Below, piece by piece: positions 58,356-64,000 of a stretch of DNA of 64,000 nt (within the stretch, counting starts at the first letter, position 1; each line of letters begins with the position of its first letter). This DNA comes from R-RK-3 sp963842775 (GTDB lineage: Bacteria > Pseudomonadota > Alphaproteobacteria > Rhizobiales > Rhodomicrobiaceae). The notes under the pieces are model-generated. The model did not search any database and was not told the DNA's origin. It saw only the letters and a list, made by a program, of their open reading frames with translations. The DNA is taken from positions 1-64,000 of the forward strand of contig CAWJHQ010000016.1 of assembly GCA_963842775.1 (NCBI GenBank). The letters run 5' to 3'. The position numbers and the translations under genes were made by a program.

Positions 58356-59828
58356 TTAACGCAGGTCGCCCTTGGTGTAAGCAGGACCACCGGTGCGCTG
58401 GCTCTCGGTTCTCCCCGGCGCCCTAACCGGCAGAACGATAGGCGCCCTCTCGCTTTCCTCCGTCGAGGTATTCCAGCCAATCCATTTATTGGAAACTTCA
58501 TCGTAGTGCTTGGTCGGATCGTACTGTTCGGCAGACAAACTCAGAACGGCCGCGGAAATGCGTCCGATAGCGGCGAGCACCTCATAAGAGGCGACCACGA
58601 GATTGCGCCGGGACGTTGCCAGTTGCACCTCGGAATTCAGCAGTTCCTGTTCCGCGTTCAGAACGTCGAGAACCGTGCGCTGTCCGACTTTTTCTTCCTC
58701 GCGCACACCGGCAAGAGCGACGCGGTTGGCTTCGACCTGCTCCTGATCGGAGATGATCTGCGCGCGAGCCGCAGTGTAATTACCCCAGGCTGCAATGATG
58801 TTCGCCCGGACCAGCTCGCGAGACTCGTCTATCCGGTGACGCAACTCGGACCGCGTCTCGATTGCCTGCCGGATGCGGGCGTATTCTTCGCCGCCTTGAT
58901 AGATCGGGATGTTGACGACGCCGGTAACGGTCGTCACGTCTTCGCGATCGCTCGCACCGGGACCGCCGGTTGCGCGCGTGTAATTGGCTTGCAGGTTGAC
59001 CTGAGGCAGCAATTCGCCCTTGGTTTCCTTGATCAAGTGATCCTGCGCCCGCTCGCGAAAGATTGCTGCGAGAATGAACGGATTTTCGCCTTCCCCGATT
59101 TTCAGCGATTCTTGCTGGGATTTCGGCACGAGCCGTGTCGGCCCCGGATCGCGCAGCGTTTCGGGCGAATTGCCGATGAGCTGAGCAAATGTGGCGCGGT
59201 CGGCCTGAAGCTGGGCGCGGGCCTGGCTGATGGCGGACTCCGCCCCGCTTGCGCGAGCGCGAGCCTGCGCGACGTCGGTCTTCGTGACCTCGCCGACCTC
59301 GAACCGATCCTGAGCGGCTTTCAACTGCTCGGACAGGACCCTCTGATTGTTTATCTGCAGCTTGAGCACGGCCTGATCGCGCACGACGTCCACATAGGCC
59401 GTCACCGAATTCAGCAGAACGTCCTGCTCGGCGTTGCGAAGATCCTCCCGTCCGGCCTCTACCCCTGCTTGCGCTCCTTGCACCGCATTGATGGTGCGGA
59501 AGCCGCGGAAAATGGGCTGAACGAGCGTCACGGAGTAGTTGTTGGAGGTGAAATTCCCTTCCTGCCCGGGAAGGTCCGGACTGGTATTGACGTTCTGGAG
59601 CTCTCTCGAGACCTGACCGTTGATGGTCGGGCGAAAGCCGGACTTCGCACGTGCCACATTCTCGTCCGTCGCGCGCAGATTCGCGCGCGCCGCCTTAAGC
59701 GTCGGATTGAACAGATAAGCCCGCGACAGTGCCTCCTGAAGACTCTCGGCACTGGCAGGCGCGCTGAAAACCCCGAGAATGACGGCCGAAACAGCCAAGA
59801 TCCTAAGCGCCGGGCGTTTCATCATCAT
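58356..59828 (-). CDS. tolC: TolC-family outer-membrane efflux channel
   Basis: A 490-residue outer-membrane export channel. The signal sequence follows the ATG at 59828 (LRILAVSAVILGVFSAPASA). The two internal repeats of the TolC fold are visible: SLQEALSRAYLFNPTLKAAR and the second half at QAIETRSELRHRIDESREL. Other typical strings are VTLVQPIFRGFRTINAVQGA, RFEVGEVTKTDVAQARARAS, INIPIYQGG-like VVNIPIYQGGEEYARIR and VGQRTVLDVLNAEQELLNSE. It serves type I secretion and drug efflux. The frame is open further upstream to 59891. It is followed by popZ with a 174 bp gap. Confidence 0.92.
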   Translation of the reverse strand: MMMKRPALRILAVSAVILGVFSAPASAESLQEALSRAYLFNPTLKAARANLRATDENVARAKSGFRPTINGQVSRELQNVNTSPDLPGQEGNFTSNNYSVTLVQPIFRGFRTINAVQGAQAGVEAGREDLRNAEQDVLLNSVTAYVDVVRDQAVLKLQINNQRVLSEQLKAAQDRFEVGEVTKTDVAQARARASGAESAISQARAQLQADRATFAQLIGNSPETLRDPGPTRLVPKSQQESLKIGEGENPFILAAIFRERAQDHLIKETKGELLPQVNLQANYTRATGGPGASDREDVTTVTGVVNIPIYQGGEEYARIRQAIETRSELRHRIDESRELVRANIIAAWGNYTAARAQIISDQEQVEANRVALAGVREEEKVGQRTVLDVLNAEQELLNSEVQLATSRRNLVVASYEVLAAIGRISAAVLSLSAEQYDPTKHYDEVSNKWIGWNTSTEESERAPIVLPVRAPGRTESQRTGGPAYTKGDLR

Positions 59829-60060
59829 GGAGAGAGCGCTTGGTGTTCCCTCAGGTGTGCATGGCATACCTGTTCGTTCCCTTCTGAGCACTTGCGTATA
59901 TACGCCGAGATGGCACGCCCGAACATTCGTCCATCGTCACTTTAAGAACAGATACCGCTCGCGACTGAACTGGCAAAGCCGAAAGCACCTGAAGCGGCAT
60001 TGGTTGCCTTGGTTTTTCACGCGTCGTTGCCTTTTTGCCGCGCCGGAGAAGGTAAACGCG

Positions 60061-60735
60061 TCAAAATGCAAAGGCCTGTTTCGGTTCAAAGCCGGGGAGA
60101 AGCGGAGCGGCGGCGTCGAATCCTGTAACTCGCTGAATTTTCGAGTCAATATTGCGGAAGAACTGTGCTTTCGAGGCGGTCTCCTCGCCCATGATTGCGA
60201 CCAGCCTGCCCCCCGCCGCGAGCTGCGGAAACAGCATTTCCGGCTCGCAGCCCAAACGGCCGTTGAGAAAAATTACGTCAAACGGCGATTCCGCCTTAAA
60301 TCCATCTTGCAATGGCCCCGCGAGCACCCGCGCATTTTCGATTCTCTCACCCGAAAGCGCATCCTTGGCGAGCGCCGCCAGCCCGGCGTCGCATTCAAGC
60401 GCGATCACCTCCCTCGCCAGACGCGCCAGGATCGCGGTCGAATACCCCGTCGCGGCACCGACATCGAGCACCTTATCCGTCGGTCTTACGTCCGCGAGTT
60501 GGACGAGCTTTGCGAACACCATCGGCGACAACAGATAGCGTGCGGGCTGTCCATCGCGCGCCGCCTCCACCCGCAGCGCGCCGTCCATATAGGCCAGGCT
60601 GCGCTGCGACGGCGGGACGAACAATTCGCGCCGTGTATTGAGCATGGCCTTCAGCAGTTCCGTTTGCGTGACCGCGTTGGGGCGGATCTGCGACTCGATC
60701 ATGTTTTCGCGTTCGGCCTTGAAGTTGTTCATCAT
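60061..60735 (-). CDS. pcm: Protein-L-isoaspartate O-methyltransferase family protein
   Basis: A 224-residue SAM-dependent methyltransferase of the PCMT family. The N-terminus ENMIESQIRPNAVTQTELLK and RRELFVPPSQRSLAYMDGAL are typical of the alphaproteobacterial type encoded next to tolC. The SAM site is VLDVGAATGYSTAILARLAR, with ALECD as the acidic loop. QPARYLLSPMVFAKLVQLAD stands where the canonical enzyme has its Q-x-S-x-P motif, so activity on isoaspartyl protein is likely but not certain. The start is one of two adjacent ATGs at 60735/60732. Confidence 0.85.
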   Translation of the reverse strand: MMNNFKAERENMIESQIRPNAVTQTELLKAMLNTRRELFVPPSQRSLAYMDGALRVEAARDGQPARYLLSPMVFAKLVQLADVRPTDKVLDVGAATGYSTAILARLAREVIALECDAGLAALAKDALSGERIENARVLAGPLQDGFKAESPFDVIFLNGRLGCEPEMLFPQLAAGGRLVAIMGEETASKAQFFRNIDSKIQRVTGFDAAAPLLPGFEPKQAFAF

Positions 60736-60991
60736 GAACCTTCGGAGCGATGTTGCGTGATCGGGAAGGCGCCGCCGACCCAACTCGGCCGGACAGTAAG
60801 GCAACAACCCAAAATTTGCCAAGCCAAGAAGGCTCGCGCGGAATTCAGGGGAGAGCAAACATCAGCTTGGTGGCTCTTGGATAGTTCCATCTAGTCAACT
60901 TGGCGGTGTCCCCTATAGGGTCCGGCCGCTTGATTCTTGAAAAGCTGCGGCGCCTGCCCAATTATGGACGACAGTTTGCCAGAGTTGATCC

Positions 60992-61993
60992 ATGAAAATT
61001 GTCAATATCAGTCTCGCGCGGTCCTCGTCCGAAAGTGCCGATGAGGATGCCGCGATGGATGCCTATTCGCGCGTCGTAACCAGTGTCGTCGACCGGGTCG
61101 GTCCGGCGCTTGTCGGCATTCGCCGCCTGCGCAGCCGGATGGGTGATGGAATGCACGCCCAGGAAGGCGGCGGGTCGGGTATCGTGATCACGCCGGACGG
61201 CTATGTGCTCACCAATCATCACGTGATCATGGACGCGCCCGCGATCGAGGTGCTGCTCGCCGACGGGAGCGTCGCCAAGGCCGAGAACGTCGGCTCCGAT
61301 CCCGATACCGACCTCGCCCTGCTGCGCGTTCATCGCCATAAATTGTCCTCGGTGGAGCTGGGCGATTCGGCGGGCTTGCGCCAGGGGCAGCTCGTCGTCG
61401 CCATCGGCAATCCGTTCGGCTTGCAGGCAAGCGTCACCGCCGGCGTCGTGAGCGCGCTCAGCCGCACCTTGCGCGCCAGCAACGGCCGGCTGATCGAGGA
61501 CATCATCCAGACCGACGCCGCGCTCAATCCGGGCAATTCGGGCGGCGCGCTGCTCGACTCCGCCGCGCGGGTCATCGGGGTGAATACCGCGATCATCGCG
61601 GGCGCACAGGGCACGGGCTTCGCGGTGCCGGTGAATACCGCCAAGCGCGTCATTCCCGAGCTGCTGCGCTACGGCCGCGTGCATCGCGGCTATCTCGGCA
61701 TCGCGGGCCAGACGGTGCATTTTTCGCGCGCCGCCGCCGAACGCCTGGGGCTGACGACGCCCTCGGGCGTGCAGATCGTTCAGTCCGTGCCGGGCGGACC
61801 TGCCGAGCGGGCGGGCATCCAGCAGGGCGACGTGATCCTCTCGATCGACGATCGCCCGGCGATCAGCGTCGACGACATCTATAAGGTGCTGGATCGCCTC
61901 TCGATCGGCCGCGAGCTGAAGGTGAAGCTGCTGCGCAAGGGCGAAGCCATGACGCTGAAGCCCGTGGTCGCCGAGCAGCCGCAGCGGAAGTAG
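60992..61993 (+). CDS. S1C (HtrA/DegP-like) serine protease with PDZ domain, apparently non-exported
   Basis: A 333-residue trypsin-fold protease plus one PDZ domain. The catalytic triad is His in GYVLTNHHVIMDAP, Asp in GSDPDTDLALLRVH and Ser in LNPGNSGGALLDSA. The oxyanion region VAIGNPFGLQASVTAGVVSA is well kept. The PDZ part (VQIVQSVPGGPAERAGIQQG then DVILSIDDRPA) is complete. Unlike DegP there is no evident signal peptide or membrane anchor in MKIVNISLARSSSESADEDA, so the protein may be cytoplasmic or use an unusual export route. It stands alone. Confidence 0.9.
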   Translation: MKIVNISLARSSSESADEDAAMDAYSRVVTSVVDRVGPALVGIRRLRSRMGDGMHAQEGGGSGIVITPDGYVLTNHHVIMDAPAIEVLLADGSVAKAENVGSDPDTDLALLRVHRHKLSSVELGDSAGLRQGQLVVAIGNPFGLQASVTAGVVSALSRTLRASNGRLIEDIIQTDAALNPGNSGGALLDSAARVIGVNTAIIAGAQGTGFAVPVNTAKRVIPELLRYGRVHRGYLGIAGQTVHFSRAAAERLGLTTPSGVQIVQSVPGGPAERAGIQQGDVILSIDDRPAISVDDIYKVLDRLSIGRELKVKLLRKGEAMTLKPVVAEQPQRK

Positions 61994-62071
61994 CGACGGG
62001 GCAGGGGGCGGCAACACAGAATTGCCCGGTTCCGGTATCATCCGTGTCGCGCCAAAGACACGGAGCGAGTC

Positions 62072-63034
62072 ATGACCAACGGGCTGAAATCGGCGCTTGG
62101 GATCGTCCCAATCATTGCGGGCTTCATCTTGCTTGCAGCGAACTGGAGCCCGTCTCCGGCCCAGGCGCCAAATCTGCAGGAGGCCCGCGCGGGGCACAAA
62201 ACGGTGCTCACGCAGCAGCTTCGATATTCCAATCCGGCGCCCACGCCTCCATCGGAGCTGCTGAAGCTGGTGAAATATCCCTCACCTGCCGGCAATCTCG
62301 CGGCCTATGTCACACCCGACCCGGGCGACGGCAAGAAGCGGCCGGCGATCCTCTGGCTCACCGGCGGCTTCGGCAATGGCATAGGTTCGACCGCGTGGAA
62401 AAAAGCGAATCCGGCCAACGATCAGTCGGCTTCCGTGTTTCGCGAATTCGGCATCGTCATGATGTACCCGTCATTGCGCGGCGGCAGCGGCAATCCGGGT
62501 CAGGCTGAATCCTTTTACGGAGAGGTGGATGACGTACTGGCCGCCGCCCGATATCTCGCGGCCCAGCCATATGTCGACCCCAAGCGCATCTATCTCGGCG
62601 GTCATAGCACCGGAGGCACCTTGGCCCTTCTGGTGGCTGAATCGACCGATCTGTTCCGGGCGGTCTTCAGTTTCGGTCCGGTGGCCGAGGCGGCCGACTA
62701 CGGCGCCAAGTCCCTTACTTTCGATGTGCGTAACGCTCAGGAAAACCGCCTGCGTAGTCCTCTTTACTATCTTGGCGCTATCCGCAGCACGACATTCATC
62801 GTGGAGGGCAGCGACAAGCCGTCCAATCTCGGCAGCATTCGCCAGTTCAAACAGCGGAAACCGCCGCCGGTGATCACATTTGTCGAGGTCCCGAACACCA
62901 GCCATTTCAGCGTTTTGGCCCCGATGAACCGGCTGCTCGCTCAGAAAATCGCCAAGGATACGGGCGTTGAGCCAAATATAAAGATCATCGACGCGGAAGC
63001 GAGCGATGCGGTGAACAATATGCCGGCCCGGTGA
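62072..63034 (+). CDS. Exported alpha/beta hydrolase (prolyl-oligopeptidase-like)
   Basis: A 320-residue serine hydrolase. An N-terminal hydrophobic segment (ALGIVPIIAGFILLAANWSP) is a signal peptide or anchor. The fold shows AILWLTGGFGNGIG (oxyanion), YLGGHSTGGTLALLVAESTD with the nucleophile Ser in GHSTGG, and a late His in VPNTSHFSVLAPM. The middle string DDVLAAARYLAAQPYVDPKR resembles S9-type peptidases/esterases. The substrate is unknown. It lies 78 bp after the protease gene on the same strand. Confidence 0.8.
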   Translation: MTNGLKSALGIVPIIAGFILLAANWSPSPAQAPNLQEARAGHKTVLTQQLRYSNPAPTPPSELLKLVKYPSPAGNLAAYVTPDPGDGKKRPAILWLTGGFGNGIGSTAWKKANPANDQSASVFREFGIVMMYPSLRGGSGNPGQAESFYGEVDDVLAAARYLAAQPYVDPKRIYLGGHSTGGTLALLVAESTDLFRAVFSFGPVAEAADYGAKSLTFDVRNAQENRLRSPLYYLGAIRSTTFIVEGSDKPSNLGSIRQFKQRKPPPVITFVEVPNTSHFSVLAPMNRLLAQKIAKDTGVEPNIKIIDAEASDAVNNMPAR

Positions 63035-63109
63035 TCGCTTCAGCGGGAACGGTGTGGATGCGCCGCAAAGGCTGGATTGCGGCCTCCGCAATGATGATAT
63101 AGTTCCTGA

Positions 63110-64000
63110 ATGAGAGTGAGTCGCAAACACGAGTTACCCGCTGCGCCGGATCATGCCGATGACGCCGTCCAGTCAGCGCCAGGGCGAAGCGTGACCGCCG
63201 TTCCGCTGTCGCAGCGCGCGATGGCCGGTATGGCCGCGCCGCCCTATCTTAGCGGGCTCAATCCGGAGCAGCGCGAGGCTGTCGAAACGCTCGACGGACC
63301 TGTGCTCGTCCTTGCGGGTGCGGGCACCGGCAAGACACGCGTCCTCACCACCCGCATCGCGCATATTCTCGCCACGCGGCGGGCATTCCCCTCGCAGATC
63401 CTCTCGGTCACCTTCACCAATAAGGCGGCGCGGGAGATGAAGCACCGCATCGGCCAGCTTGTCGGCGGCGCGGTGGAGGGGATGCCCTGGCTCGGCACGT
63501 TTCACTCCATCGGCGCGCGCATCCTGCGCTATCACGCGGAACTGGTGGGCTTGCAGCCGTCGTTCACCGTACTCGACACGGACGATCAGCTTCGCCTGTT
63601 GAAGCAGGTCATCCAGGCCGACCGGCTCGACGAAAAACGCTGGACGCCCAGGCATCTGGCCAGCCTGATCGATAGCTGGAAAAATCGCGGCATGATGCCG
63701 GAGAAGGTTCCGGCGGGCGAAGCGTTCGCTTTCGCCAACGGCAAAGGCGCGGATCTCTACGCGGCCTATCAGAAGCGTCTGAAGGAGCTGAACGCCACCG
63801 ATTTCGGCGACCTGCTGCTCGAAAATATCCGGCTGTTCACCGAGCATCCGGAGATCCTGAAGAGCTTCCACGAGCGCTTCGCCTTCATGCTGGTGGACGA
63901 ATATCAGGACACCAACGTCGCGCAATATCTCTGGCTGCGGCTGCTGGCGCAGGGCAATCACAATGTCTGCTGCGTCGGCGACGACGACCAGTCGATCTAT
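63110..64000 (+). CDS. uvrD: UvrD/PcrA-type DNA helicase, 3' end outside window
   Basis: A superfamily 1A helicase, first 297 codons. The ATG at 63110 opens a frame reading an N-terminal extension (MRVSRKHELPAAPDHADDA) before the Q motif LSGLNPEQREAV. Walker A is LVLAGAGTGKTRVLTTRI, motif Ia is LSVTFTNKAAREMKHRI, Ib is GTFHSIGARILRYH, and Walker B is FMLVDEYQDTNVAQYLWLRL. The last visible part is VVGDDDQSIY-like VGDDDQSIY (motif III). It acts in nucleotide excision and mismatch repair. No frame break is seen within the window. Confidence 0.93.
   Translation, partial: MRVSRKHELPAAPDHADDAVQSAPGRSVTAVPLSQRAMAGMAAPPYLSGLNPEQREAVETLDGPVLVLAGAGTGKTRVLTTRIAHILATRRAFPSQILSVTFTNKAAREMKHRIGQLVGGAVEGMPWLGTFHSIGARILRYHAELVGLQPSFTVLDTDDQLRLLKQVIQADRLDEKRWTPRHLASLIDSWKNRGMMPEKVPAGEAFAFANGKGADLYAAYQKRLKELNATDFGDLLLENIRLFTEHPEILKSFHERFAFMLVDEYQDTNVAQYLWLRLLAQGNHNVCCVGDDDQSIY

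Overview
The window looks like a chromosomal segment of an alphaproteobacterium, most likely of the Hyphomicrobiales (Rhizobiales). This is inferred from gene content and order, not from a database search. The support is: a tolC - popZ/DUF2497 - valS neighbourhood with pcm alongside; efp followed by an inositol monophosphatase-family gene and a MotA/OmpA-type pair; an initiator tRNA with an A:U pair at the top of its GGG/CCC anticodon-stem block; FkbM, ExoR-like and Omp25-like genes; and about 105 bp REP-like elements of a type common in this order.

Layout. 1-3.6 kb: two decayed IS3-family elements, a gene-poor stretch and an initiator tRNA-Met. 3.7-7.5 kb: a divergent envelope cluster (LAB_N membrane protein, bactoprenyl-phosphate glycosyltransferase, ArnT-like GT39, PAP2 phosphatase) that reads as a lipid A/LPS modification module. 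7.5-10.7 kb: ileS, broken by frameshifts and by a 129 bp palindromic repeat. 10.8-21 kb: LysE exporter, class III aminotransferase, DUF1499 protein, metallo-beta-lactamase-fold hydrolase, two paralogous secreted proteins, zapE, an acyltransferase, efp and an IMPase. 21.3-26.4 kb: a MotA/ExbB-like and OmpA/MotB-like pair facing two uncharacterised genes, one a 684-residue membrane protein. 27-33 kb: Mrp/ApbC, moaA, dapE, a membrane protein and a GT4 enzyme. 33.8-40.4 kb: htpX, CYTH protein, a glycosyltransferase/FkbM pair, a HAD-ATPase fusion and OsmC. 40.5-51.4 kb: outer-membrane porin, gamma-glutamyltranspeptidase, small secreted and membrane proteins, a PQQ-type sugar dehydrogenase, an ABC-2 exporter, a polysaccharide deacetylase, exonuclease III and a Sel1-repeat (ExoR-like) protein. 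51.4-64 kb: ilvD, valS, popZ, tolC, pcm, an HtrA-like protease, an alpha/beta hydrolase and the start of a UvrD/PcrA helicase.

The strongest whole-window signal is about frameshifts. At least 21 reading-frame breaks in otherwise well-conserved genes (ileS, valS, moaA, dapE, GT39 and others) are single-base insertions. Only two single-base deletions were found outside the IS elements. Removing the inserted bases restores a multiple-of-three length and family-typical proteins. The simplest reading is insertion-biased sequencing error, as expected from uncorrected long reads, not true gene loss. The breaks inside the IS elements are deletions and may be genuine decay. Genes with such breaks are therefore annotated as CDS with the break positions noted.

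No CRISPR array, prophage or known defence system was seen. The candidates most worth follow-up are the envelope-modification cluster, the MotA/OmpA plus 684-residue membrane protein locus, the HAD-ATPase fusion, the repeat inside ileS, and the tandem-repeat N-terminus of the FkbM methyltransferase.
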